The notes beneath the pieces were generated by a model. That model was given only the letters and a program-made list of their open reading frames with translations. It was not told where the DNA came from and did no database searches. Of a stretch of 64,000 nucleotides of DNA, positions 17,537 to 25,349 are shown in pieces (the first letter of the stretch is position 1; every line of letters starts with the position of its first letter). This DNA comes from Pelomonas sp. BJYL3 (GTDB taxonomy: Bacteria; Pseudomonadota; Gammaproteobacteria; Burkholderiales; Burkholderiaceae_C): assembly GCF_027257975.1 (NCBI RefSeq), contig NZ_JANZKX010000003.1:744001-808000 (forward strand), written 5' to 3'. The translations under genes were made by a program, and so were the position numbers.

Positions 17537-20167
17537 ATGAAGGTCTCAAAGACCCCCATCGCCGCGGCGGTGACCATCACCCTGCTGGGCGTTGCCATGG
17601 CAGCGCAAGCGCAGCAGGCTGAGCCGGCCAAGAAGGAAGGCAATCAGCTGGACCAGGTGGTCATCACCGGCATCCGCGCTTCGCTGCAGTCGGCAGCCAA
17701 CATCAAGCGAAATGCCAACGCCGTCGTCGACGCCGTGACCGCCGAAGACGTGGGCAAGCTGCCGGACTCGGACGTCGGCGAATCGCTGGGCCGCCTGCCC
17801 GGCATCACGGTCGGCCGCGCCTTTGGCCAAGGTGCCACCGTGTCGGTGCGCGGCTCTGATCCGCAGATGACCTACACCACCCTGAACGGCCAGAGCGTGG
17901 CTTCCACCGGCTGGTACGACCAGGCCACGGTGGACCGCTCCTTCAACTACTCCCTGCTGCCCTCCGAGCTGATCGGCGGCATGGAGGTCTACAAGTCCTC
18001 CCAGGCTGACCTGACCGAAGGCGGCATCGGCGGCACCGTGATCGTCAAGACGCGCAAGCCCCTGGACCTCAAGGCCGGCACCGCCTTCGCCAGCCTCAAG
18101 CTGGGCAAGGGCACGGTCAGCACCGACCTGTCCAAGGACGTCGCCGGCCTCTACAGCTGGCGCAATGAAGCCAAGTCCTTCGGTGTGCTGGTCGCCGGCG
18201 CTGTGGAGAAGAGCGAGTACGTCCGCCGCGGCATCGAATCCGACGCAGGCTGGGCTGGCGACGTGGCCCCGGCCACCTTCGTCCAGGATCGCAAGCGCAC
18301 GGCCATGAACGTGACGCTGCAGGGCAAGCCGGCTGACAACATCGACCTGGGCCTGAACTACCTGAGCCTGGACCTGACGGGCGACAACACGAACAGCAAT
18401 CTGTACCTGTTCATGGGTCAGAACGACAGCAACTGCAAGCAGAAGAACGCTGCAGGCCTGTGCGTCAAGGCCGTGGCCGGTGATGCCGACCCCGTCAACA
18501 CCTTCATGCAGACCTGGGCCCGCCAGGGCAAGATGAGCTCGGACAGCCTGGTGCTGAACGGCTCCTTCCGTGCCGATGGTCTCAAGATCGACGCCGTGGC
18601 CGGCCAGACCAAGGCCAAGGGCGGCACCTCGCACACCATGAACTACGGCGTGGGCTGGTGGGATGACGGCCAGAGCCTGCCCAAGTTCAAGGGCACCATC
18701 GACGCTACCGGCAAGCAGATCGTGATCTCCCCGACCGTCCCCATGGACGTGAAGGTGTCCAACCTGCCCTCCAAGCTCGTGCCGACCGGCTGGGCCACCG
18801 ACCAGCAGCAGCCGAACGCCGACAAGGAGAACTTCGCCCAGGCGGACGCCACCTACGACCTGGACTGGAACGGCCTGACCTCCTTCAAGGCCGGTGTCCG
18901 TGCGACCAGCCACAAGTACGAGCAGAGCGCCCTGCGCGCCAAGTTCAGCCCCACCGTGGTCTCGGGCAACACCAGCGACCTGTACAGCGGCTCCATCAAG
19001 ATGGGCCCCAATGGCTGGGACTTCCCCAAGGCCAACCTGGACGCCATGGCCGCCCTGTATGACAAGAACACCGCCTCCTGGACGCCCCAGCGTTCCAGCT
19101 TCGCCGAGATCGAGGAGGACAACCGTGCCGCCTACGGCATGTTCGAGTTCGAGAAGGCCGGCTGGCGCGGCAACTTCGGCCTGCGCTACGTCCACACCAA
19201 CGTGACCGGTCGTGGCTACAAGTTCGACGGCACGCCGCTGGCCGCCAACGATGTGCCCAACAACGACGGCTGGGGCAACACCATCCGCGAGGAGAAGGCC
19301 AGCTACAGCGACTGGCTGCCCAGCCTGAATGCGGCCTACAACATCGACAAGAACACGGTGCTGCGACTGGCCGCCTCCAAGGCCATCACCCGCCCCAACT
19401 TCGAGTACATGTTCCTGACCAAGCAGGCCGGCTACAACGATGACCGCGTCGGCAACGAGTCCATGACCTTCGGCTCCGTGGGCCTGAAGCCCCAGGCCTC
19501 CAAGCAGTTCGACCTGGGCATCGAGTACTACTACGGCAAGGGCAACATGGTGTCCGCCGCGATCTTCCACAAGTCGATCGACAACTTCGTCACGGCCCTG
19601 GTCAAGACCAACCAGAAGCTGGGCGTGGTGGATCCGCTGAGCAAGGTCGACAACTGGACCGTCAACCAGTACATCAACGCCGGCGGCGGCAAGATCAACG
19701 GCTTCGAAGCCCAGATCAACCACAGCCTGGACAGCGGCTTCGGCTTCGCCGGCAGCTACACCTACGCTGACGCGAAGGCGCCCGCTTCCAGCTACCCGGA
19801 CGGCCTGGCCCTGTTCACCCAATCGTCCAAGCACACCGTCAACCTGGTGGGCTTCTACGAAACGGAGAACTACACCGCTCGCCTGGCCTACAACTGGCGC
19901 TCCAAGTACATGATCCGTGAGACGGGCTACTACAGCTACCGCATGCACGATCCGTACGGTTCGCTGGACTTCAGCGCAGGCTGGAACATCAACAAGAACC
20001 TGCGCCTGACCTTCGAAGCCGTCAATCTGCTGAAGAAGGACGACGTGCAGTACGGTGCCGCCGACGCCAGCAACCCGGACGTCAAGGGCAGCATGAAGGT
20101 GGGCTACCCGGCCTGGTCCTTCATGGGCGAGACGACCTACCGCCTCGGCTTGAGCGCCAAGTTCTAA
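17537..20167 (+). CDS. TonB-dependent outer-membrane receptor (TIGR01782-like)
   Basis: Active-transport porin of 876 residues. A signal peptide ends near MAAQAQQAE (residue about 26) and is followed by the TonB box QVVITG (about 41-46). The plug domain (about 50-170) contains LPGITVGRAFGQGATVSVRG. A beta-barrel then ends in the terminal aromatic GLSAKF. The Gly/Asp-rich plug resembles the Xanthomonas/Caulobacter carbohydrate receptor group rather than siderophore receptors. An AAGAGGAG ribosome-binding site precedes the ATG. The upstream operator A is shared with the nag genes, so chitooligosaccharide uptake is my preferred role. A link to the neighbouring RiPP is possible but unproven. Confidence 0.88.
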   Translation: MKVSKTPIAAAVTITLLGVAMAAQAQQAEPAKKEGNQLDQVVITGIRASLQSAANIKRNANAVVDAVTAEDVGKLPDSDVGESLGRLPGITVGRAFGQGATVSVRGSDPQMTYTTLNGQSVASTGWYDQATVDRSFNYSLLPSELIGGMEVYKSSQADLTEGGIGGTVIVKTRKPLDLKAGTAFASLKLGKGTVSTDLSKDVAGLYSWRNEAKSFGVLVAGAVEKSEYVRRGIESDAGWAGDVAPATFVQDRKRTAMNVTLQGKPADNIDLGLNYLSLDLTGDNTNSNLYLFMGQNDSNCKQKNAAGLCVKAVAGDADPVNTFMQTWARQGKMSSDSLVLNGSFRADGLKIDAVAGQTKAKGGTSHTMNYGVGWWDDGQSLPKFKGTIDATGKQIVISPTVPMDVKVSNLPSKLVPTGWATDQQQPNADKENFAQADATYDLDWNGLTSFKAGVRATSHKYEQSALRAKFSPTVVSGNTSDLYSGSIKMGPNGWDFPKANLDAMAALYDKNTASWTPQRSSFAEIEEDNRAAYGMFEFEKAGWRGNFGLRYVHTNVTGRGYKFDGTPLAANDVPNNDGWGNTIREEKASYSDWLPSLNAAYNIDKNTVLRLAASKAITRPNFEYMFLTKQAGYNDDRVGNESMTFGSVGLKPQASKQFDLGIEYYYGKGNMVSAAIFHKSIDNFVTALVKTNQKLGVVDPLSKVDNWTVNQYINAGGGKINGFEAQINHSLDSGFGFAGSYTYADAKAPASSYPDGLALFTQSSKHTVNLVGFYETENYTARLAYNWRSKYMIRETGYYSYRMHDPYGSLDFSAGWNINKNLRLTFEAVNLLKKDDVQYGAADASNPDVKGSMKVGYPAWSFMGETTYRLGLSAKF

Positions 20168-20193
20168 GCGATCCTTCGCCTGTAGGCCCCTCA

Positions 20194-20219
20194 AAGCCCG
20201 GCTCAGCCGGGCTTTTTTT
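20194..20219 (+). terminator. Rho-independent terminator of the TonB receptor
   Basis: AAGCCCGGC and GCCGGGCTT form a nine-pair stem around a three-base loop, followed by a run of T, 26 bases past the receptor stop codon. Confidence 0.92.
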
Positions 20220-20660
20220 CGTCCTGACGTTCTGCGCAGCTGACCAAGCGCTATGTCGTGCCCGATGCAGGGCCTCAGCCCTGGCCGCGACGCCGCCTGC
20301 CCGTCACAGGAACGGCGCGGCAGCTGCCCTGGCTGCATGCGCCGAGCCGGTCTTGCACAGCAGAGGCGACCAGCCACCCCGCTGCCGCTCCGGGCTGGTG
20401 CCGGCGAGCGCCTGGCGCCTGGGTCGAGCACGCCCGCCGGCATTGAGACGGGACTTCACTTCAGACGTTAGCCACTGGACACACCTGCCGGCGATAGCGC
20501 ATCCTCGGACGGGCTCACGCCGCCCCACTCAGGGCGTGCAGGCACGCAGGCAAGGGGCCATTGGCGGACGAGCACCCGCACGCACCCGCAGACGCCGGAT
20601 CAGAGCGTGGCACCTTGACGGCGGCGACGCAGGCCGGCGGACAGTGCGCCAGTGCGGTCC
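20220..20660. other. No gene seen between receptor terminator and RiPP exporter
   Basis: About 440 GC-rich bases between the convergent receptor and exporter genes. The open frames here have no recognisable domain and no ribosome-binding site. No clear terminator for the leftward RiPP operon was found. Confidence 0.5.
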
Positions 20661-22751
20661 TCAGCGCAGCGCCGGCGCCGCCACCGCCGCGAGCCGGATC
20701 ACCCGGCCCGCGCGCTCGATGGTCTCCTGGCGGTGGGCAATCACCACGCGGGTGAGGCGCAGGGCCTGGATGGCCTCGTTGACCTGCAGCTCGCGCTGGG
20801 CGTCGAGATGGCTGGTGGCCTCATCCAGAAACAGCACGCGCGGCTGCTTGTACAGGGCCCGGGCGAGCAGCAGCCGCTGCTTCTGCCCGCCCGAGATGGC
20901 CGCCCCCATGTCGCCGATCAAGGTCTGCCAGCCCATGGGCATGGCCAGCACGTCCTCCTCGACGGCGGCCTGGCGGGCGCAGAGCTGCACACGGGCCAGG
21001 TCCAGCTCGGGGTCGCCAAAGGCGATGTTCTCGGCGATGGTGCCGGCAAAGAGCTGGTCCTCCTGCATCACCGCGCCCAGGCACTCTCGCCAGGCCCTGA
21101 GGCCGACGGCGCCCAGCGGGCGACCCATCACCAGGATTTCGCCCTCGGTCGGCTGCAGCAGGCCCAGCATGAGCTTGAGCAGGGTCGTCTTGCCGCAGCC
21201 CGACGGCCCCACGATGGCCACCGACTCCCCGGCCTCCACGCGCAGACTCACGCCGTCCAGAACCCAGGGCTCGTTCGCTGCATAGCGGAAACGCACCTGT
21301 CGCAGCTCGATGTCGGGCACCGCATCGCTCGGCAGGCCGGTGCCCCCCGCAGGCTCGGGCTCGCTGAGTACGATGTCTGCCAGCCGCTCGCGCTGGATGC
21401 GCAGCATGCGCACCTGGAAACCGAGGTCGACCAGGGCGCTGATGCGCCCGCTGAACTGGGTCTTGTAGGCGGCGTAGGCGAAGCTCATGCCGATGGACAG
21501 CTCGCCCTGGATCACCAGCAGGGCGCCCAGGTACACCACCGCGATGTTCTCGGCGCCGAAGACCAGGGTGTTGGCGCTCTGGTAGAGCGTCGACAACCGC
21601 TGCGTGGCCAGCTCACGGTTGCTGGTGTTCACCAGCAGATTGAGCCAGTGCGCCAGGCGCTCGTCCTCGCGGTTGAAGAGCTTGAGCGACTGCACGCCGC
21701 GCACGGATTCCAGCAGATGCCCATCCTGCCGCGCGGCATGGACGATCTGCTCCTCGTTGGCCTGCCTGAAGGGCTCATAGGACAGCACGCGAATCAGCAC
21801 ATAGGCCGCCAGCGCCAGCAGGGTCACCGCGGCCAGCTTGAGGCTGTAGACCAGCATCATCACCAGCGCCACGCCGGCCATCAGCCCGTCCAGCACCGCA
21901 TTCAGGGCGGCCGAGGTCAGCGTCTGCCGGATGTTCTGGATGGCGCCGAAGCGCGAGATCACGTCGCCGAGATGGCGCCGCATGAAGTAGTCCATGGGCA
22001 GGCGCAGCAGCTTGCTCAGCACGCCCGCCGCCCACTGGAGGTTCAGCTGGGTGGAGAAGTAGATCACCATCCAGCTGCGCAGTGTGCTGATGGCCAGCTG
22101 CAGCAGCATCAGCATGCCGAAGCCGATCGCCAGCACCTGGAGCAGGTCGGTGTCATGCTGGACGATCACGCCGTCCAGCACCCATTGCTGGAAGAAGGGG
22201 GAGACCACCGCGAGGATCTCCAGCGCCAGCGACAGCATCAGCACCTGCAGCACCGAGCGCCTGAGGCCGCGCACCTGGCCCACCAGCTGCCCGAGGCTCA
22301 CAGCCGGCTTGGGTTCGCTGCGCTGGAAGTCCGGCATGGGCGCCAGCTCCAGCGCCACGCCGGTGAAATGCCGCGATGCCTCGGCCAGGCCCAGCCGGCG
22401 CACGCCCTGAGCCGGGTCGTGGATGAGCAGTTCCCGGCCGCTGACCCGGCGCAGCACCACGAAATGGTTCATGTCCCAGTGCAGGATGCAGGGCAGCTGC
22501 AACTGCGGCAGGTCCTCCAGTTCCAGGCGGACGGCGCGCGTGGAGAAGCCCTGCGCCGTGGCGTGCTCCATCAGCTGCTTGAGGTTCATGCCCTTGGCCG
22601 AGGCCTGGAGCTGCTGGCGCAGCGTCTGCACCTCGACCCAGCGGTCGTGGAAGCAGCTGATCATGGCCAGGCAGGCCAGCCCGCACTCGGCGGTCTCGGC
22701 CTGCTGCAGCATGGGCAGCCGGGCGCCGAATCCGAATCGCAATCCCTGCAT
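20661..22751 (-). CDS. Peptidase C39-containing ABC exporter of the RiPP operon
   Basis: Bifunctional exporter that cuts precursor leaders after a double-glycine-type site and exports the core peptide. From the chosen ATG it has 696 residues. The C39 domain is at about 10-140, with the catalytic Cys in QQAETAECGLACLAM, His in HWDMNHFVVL and Asp in IHDPAQG. A six-helix membrane domain follows at about 165-440. The ATPase domain has GPSGCGKTT, the signature ISGGQKQR and LFLDEATSHLD. I chose the start six bases past the hlyD stop; a start 16 codons earlier would overlap hlyD. It is the last gene of the operon. Complete catalytic residues suggest it is active. Confidence 0.93.
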   Translation of the reverse strand: MQGLRFGFGARLPMLQQAETAECGLACLAMISCFHDRWVEVQTLRQQLQASAKGMNLKQLMEHATAQGFSTRAVRLELEDLPQLQLPCILHWDMNHFVVLRRVSGRELLIHDPAQGVRRLGLAEASRHFTGVALELAPMPDFQRSEPKPAVSLGQLVGQVRGLRRSVLQVLMLSLALEILAVVSPFFQQWVLDGVIVQHDTDLLQVLAIGFGMLMLLQLAISTLRSWMVIYFSTQLNLQWAAGVLSKLLRLPMDYFMRRHLGDVISRFGAIQNIRQTLTSAALNAVLDGLMAGVALVMMLVYSLKLAAVTLLALAAYVLIRVLSYEPFRQANEEQIVHAARQDGHLLESVRGVQSLKLFNREDERLAHWLNLLVNTSNRELATQRLSTLYQSANTLVFGAENIAVVYLGALLVIQGELSIGMSFAYAAYKTQFSGRISALVDLGFQVRMLRIQRERLADIVLSEPEPAGGTGLPSDAVPDIELRQVRFRYAANEPWVLDGVSLRVEAGESVAIVGPSGCGKTTLLKLMLGLLQPTEGEILVMGRPLGAVGLRAWRECLGAVMQEDQLFAGTIAENIAFGDPELDLARVQLCARQAAVEEDVLAMPMGWQTLIGDMGAAISGGQKQRLLLARALYKQPRVLFLDEATSHLDAQRELQVNEAIQALRLTRVVIAHRQETIERAGRVIRLAAVAAPALR

Positions 22752-22756
22752 CAGGT

Positions 22757-23983
22757 TCACAGCCGCCCCTTCAAGGCCAGCATGGGCTCGAAGATCCACT
22801 CGATCAGGCGCCGCTGGCTCAGCATCACATCGGCCTCCACTTGCATGTCGGGCTGCAGCGGCACCGGCTCACCGTAGGCCATCACCTGCTGGCGAGGCAG
22901 GCTCACCAGCACCCGGTAGCTGCGCTCCCCGCCGCCCGCGGCCGCGCCCTGCCCGGCCGCCCGGGCGAGCTCCTTCACCACGCCCTGCTGCTGGCCGAAC
23001 TTCTGATACGGGAAGGCGGCGTAGCGCAGGTTCACGCGCTGGCCCGTCCGCACGAAGGCCGCTGCGCTGGAGGGCAGCTGCAGCTCTGCCAGCAGCTGCG
23101 AGCCCTGCGGCAGCACCAGACCCAGTTCCTGACCGGGCTGCACCAGCTGGCCCGGGTGTGCGCGCAGCGAGGTCAGCACGCCATCCACCGGCGCGGTCAG
23201 CACCCATTCGCGCCGCCCTTGCGCCTCGGCCAGTTCCTGGTCGAGTGCGGCCAGCTGGCGCCGGGCCTGGGCGCGGGGGCCGTCGTCGCGCAGGGCCTGG
23301 GCCTGCAGGTCCAGCTGGAGCGCCTGCAGCTGGGCCTTGAGTTCGTGCTCGCTGCGTTCCAGCACCGCGAGCCGGGCCTGCTGGTCCAGGACCTCGTCAG
23401 CACGCTGCTGCAGCTGCAGGGGGCTGGCAAAGCCGGTGCGCTGCAGCTCCTCGTAGCGCTGCAGCGTGGCCTGTGCGGACTGCAGGCGCCTTCGCTGCAG
23501 GGCCTGCTCGGCCTGGGCGCGTGGCAGCGCCTGCTCGAGCTCGCGCTGCTTCTGTCGCAGCGCCTGGGCCTGGGTCTGGGCCAGTGCGTCCAGCAGCCTC
23601 AGCTCGCGTTCAAGACCGCTGCGCTGCTCCTGGAGGCTGCGCACGGCCTGCTGGCTCAGCTCGCCCTTGAGCGATTGCCGCTCGGACCGCAGGCGGAACA
23701 AGACCTGACCCTGCCGCACGGCATCACCTTCGCTGGCCCTCACCTCGGCCAGCAGGCCGGGCTGAAGGGCACTCAGCGGCACCAGTCCCTTGTCCGGCAC
23801 CAGATGGCCGCTCACGCGGGCGCGCTGCGTGTAGCTGCCCAGGAACAGAAGCACCAGCACGCCCAGGCCCAGTGCCAGCGCGGCCGAGGACATCCACCAG
23901 AAGCTGCGCGGGCTGCGCAGCAAGACCTGACCCTGCGCATGACCGCGCCGCAGGTGATCGAGGGCGGCTTGACGAAACAGCAT
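22757..23983 (-). CDS. HlyD-family membrane fusion protein of the RiPP exporter
   Basis: Periplasmic adaptor that couples the C39 ABC exporter to an outer-membrane channel, probably a TolC encoded elsewhere. It has 408 residues from MLFRQAALDHLRRGHAQGQV. There is one N-terminal transmembrane helix (about 32-52, rich in Leu/Val), a first lipoyl half-motif, then a long Gln/Leu/Arg-rich coiled coil (about 105-260), a second lipoyl part and a beta-barrel region. An upstream in-frame extension of 39 codons is Arg-rich and unlikely. Adjacent to and co-directional with the exporter. Two copies of the word CAAGACCTGACCC lie within the gene. Confidence 0.88.
   Translation of the reverse strand: MLFRQAALDHLRRGHAQGQVLLRSPRSFWWMSSAALALGLGVLVLLFLGSYTQRARVSGHLVPDKGLVPLSALQPGLLAEVRASEGDAVRQGQVLFRLRSERQSLKGELSQQAVRSLQEQRSGLERELRLLDALAQTQAQALRQKQRELEQALPRAQAEQALQRRRLQSAQATLQRYEELQRTGFASPLQLQQRADEVLDQQARLAVLERSEHELKAQLQALQLDLQAQALRDDGPRAQARRQLAALDQELAEAQGRREWVLTAPVDGVLTSLRAHPGQLVQPGQELGLVLPQGSQLLAELQLPSSAAAFVRTGQRVNLRYAAFPYQKFGQQQGVVKELARAAGQGAAAGGGERSYRVLVSLPRQQVMAYGEPVPLQPDMQVEADVMLSQRRLIEWIFEPMLALKGRL
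23921..23933 (+). repeat. Repeated 13-base word CAAGACCTGACCC (five exact copies)
   Basis: Exact copies lie at 23699-23711, 23921-23933, 25424-25436, 56482-56494 and 60024-60036, the last three as the complement on the plus strand. A one-mismatch copy is at 62600-62612. All five exact copies are inside genes and use minor synonymous codons to spell the word (GGT CAG GTC TTG for Gly-Gln-Val-Leu, CAA GAC CTG ACC for Gln-Asp-Leu-Thr). The meaning is unknown. Confidence 0.6.
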
Positions 23984-24074
23984 GTGGGGGACTCGCTCGG
24001 GTCGGTGACGGAATCGGCGTCCGCACGCCCGGCGCTGGGGCCGGCGCGCGTCCGCGGGAAAGGGGAATCGGGAG

Positions 24075-24104
24075 GCGAGTGGATGCCCGATGGCATCCAC
24101 TCGC
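24075..24104 (-). other. Perfect 13-bp hairpin between precursor genes and exporter genes
   Basis: GCGAGTGGATGCC at 24075-24087 is exactly complementary to 24092-24104, with a CGAT loop. There is no T-run, so it is not a full terminator. In lanthipeptide operons a stem-loop after the precursor genes often stabilises the precursor message and limits read-through into the exporter genes; that role is inferred here. Confidence 0.7.
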
Positions 24105-24194
24105 GATCAAGCCGCCATCAGCCGCTCAAGCGCTGCTGTCGGACGGCGACGGGGCCCACCGAGGCGGTCCCGGGCCGATGGCAGGCCGCCTGCA

Positions 24195-24467
24195 TCAGCA
24201 CAGGTAGCTGGCACCGCCGCCGCAACGCGGCGTGCGCGACACCGGCGGGCAGGCGCTGGTGGCGCAGGCACCGGTAGCGGGCGGGCAGGTCTGCGTCTCA
24301 GGCACGCCCGTGGGGCAGCCCGAGGCCGCATTGATGGTCATGCAGGGGCGGTTGGTGGGGTCGTCGCCGCAGGCGGCGATCGAGGTGTAGCCACCGGCCA
24401 CGTCGGTCAGCTCGTTGGCGCCCAGTTGGCGCACCGAGGTGGTGGACAGCTTCAGCTTCTTGCTCAT
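24195..24467 (-). CDS. RiPP precursor peptide 3 (lanthipeptide-like)
   Basis: 90 residues. The leader MSKKLKLSTTSVRQLGANEL continues to a VAGG double-glycine site at residues 23-26. The 64-residue core has eight Cys and about fourteen Ser/Thr. The core contains QTCPPATGACATSACPP, a shorter version of the CPPAT repeat in its sisters, and ends in Cys. An AAGGAG ribosome-binding site precedes the ATG. The leader motif KLxLSTTSVR is shared with the two other precursors, so all three are probably substrates of the same dehydratase and cyclase. There is no Trp in this core. Confidence 0.85.
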   Translation of the reverse strand: MSKKLKLSTTSVRQLGANELTDVAGGYTSIAACGDDPTNRPCMTINAASGCPTGVPETQTCPPATGACATSACPPVSRTPRCGGGASYLC

Positions 24468-24509
24468 GGTCAGTCTCCTTGATGGATGTCGTGAAAGGCG
24501 CCGCAGCGC

Positions 24510-24767
24510 TCAGATGCACCAGCCCTTGGTGACGTTGGTCGTGGGCGCAGGGCAGTTGGTGGTGGCCGGCGGGCAGGTGGCCGTGGCCGGCGGCGGGCAG
24601 TAGTTCGTCTGGCAGGGGTTGTTGGACGGGCAGGGGCCGCAGTAGGCGTTGGACAGCGAGGTGTTGCCGGTCGGGCCGCCGTCAGCGCCGGCCACCTGGC
24701 CGACTTCAGACGAGGACAGGCTGCGCACCGAGGTCGTGCTCAGTCGCAGGCGGGTGGAGTTGCTCAT
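24510..24767 (-). CDS. RiPP precursor peptide 2 (lanthipeptide-like)
   Basis: 85 residues from MSNSTRLRLSTTSVRSLSSS. The cleavage site is VAGA (residues 25-28), a Gly-Ala variant of the double-glycine signal. The core of about 57 residues has seven Cys, many Thr/Ser/Asn, the repeat region YCPPPATATCPPATTNCPAP and a C-terminal KGWCI with one Trp. The start after AAAGGAT is preferred over an upstream in-frame ATG because it aligns with the leaders of the sister peptides. It is 42 bases before precursor 3. Confidence 0.85.
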   Translation of the reverse strand: MSNSTRLRLSTTSVRSLSSSEVGQVAGADGGPTGNTSLSNAYCGPCPSNNPCQTNYCPPPATATCPPATTNCPAPTTNVTKGWCI

Positions 24768-24790
24768 GGATGATCCTTTTGGGAGAGGAA

Positions 24791-24808
24791 GGCAGCGCAG
24801 GCGCTGCC
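24791..24808 (-). other. Hairpin in the spacer between precursors 1 and 2
   Basis: GGCAGCGC and GCGCTGCC form a near-perfect stem with a very short loop 24 bases before the precursor 2 start. It could affect message processing or access to the ribosome-binding site. Confidence 0.4.
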
Positions 24809-24980
24809 GCGGAGAGTCGCCGGGGCCGTTCACGGCGGCCCGTCGGCGGCGGCACCTGGCATTACGGGAGCTCCGTGCAGCTCCGGGAACACCAAAGTGC
24901 CCAGGGCGCCGCCCTGCGCTCAGGCCCGGCCGAGCCCTCCTGCACGGCGGCGTGTTCAGGCATCGAGCCCGGGCCGCGAA

Positions 24981-25277
24981 TCAGGCCCAGGGCACACAGA
25001 CGGCGCCCGTGGGAGCGCAGCCGCGGTCATGCGTGGGCGACACGCAGGTCGGGAGGCTCGCCGGCGGGCAGCCCCCGGTGGCGGGCGGGCAGTCGGCCGT
25101 CGCCGGAGGGCAGGTGTTGCTGACGGGGCAGCCCACGGACCAGCCCGCGCAGCCGGCCTGCGCCGGCCCCGTGTAGGAGATGGGCGGCGTGTAGCCCCCG
25201 GCCACGCCCTGCTGCTCGCCCTCGTTGAGATGCCGGATGGAGGTCGTGCTCAGCCCCAGCTTGTTGCTCTTGCTCAT
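24981..25277 (-). CDS. RiPP precursor peptide 1 (lanthipeptide-like)
   Basis: 98 residues from MSKSNKLGLSTTSIRHLNEG. A VAGG cleavage site at 25-28 leaves a 70-residue core with eight Cys. The centre reads NTCPPATADCPPATGGCPPA, a tandem CPPAT-x-x repeat in which each Thr is followed two residues later by Cys, as in a TxxC methyllanthionine ring. Trp occurs near the core's start (CAGW) and at the C terminus (CVPWA). An AAGGAA ribosome-binding site precedes the ATG. It lies 72 bases after lanC. Confidence 0.87.
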   Translation of the reverse strand: MSKSNKLGLSTTSIRHLNEGEQQGVAGGYTPPISYTGPAQAGCAGWSVGCPVSNTCPPATADCPPATGGCPPASLPTCVSPTHDRGCAPTGAVCVPWA

Positions 25278-25349
25278 GGTTCTTCCTTGCGTGATGAGCC
25301 GCCTTGAACTGCTGCCTGCGCGGCTCGAAAGCAGGCACTGCGTCAGTCG

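Noticed and set aside
17546-20443. A 965-codon minus-strand frame opposite the TonB receptor
   Set aside because: The Gly/Val/His-rich low-complexity product is an antisense artefact of a well-supported receptor gene.
20652-22877. Long plus-strand frame opposite the C39 exporter
   Set aside because: Antisense, His/Gln-rich, no domain; the opposite strand shows all ABC and C39 motifs.
24195-25277. CPPAT repeats taken as a CRISPR-like or DNA tandem repeat
   Set aside because: The repeat is at protein level with differing codons and flanks, inside clearly coding, ribosome-binding-site-led genes. No CRISPR array exists in the window.
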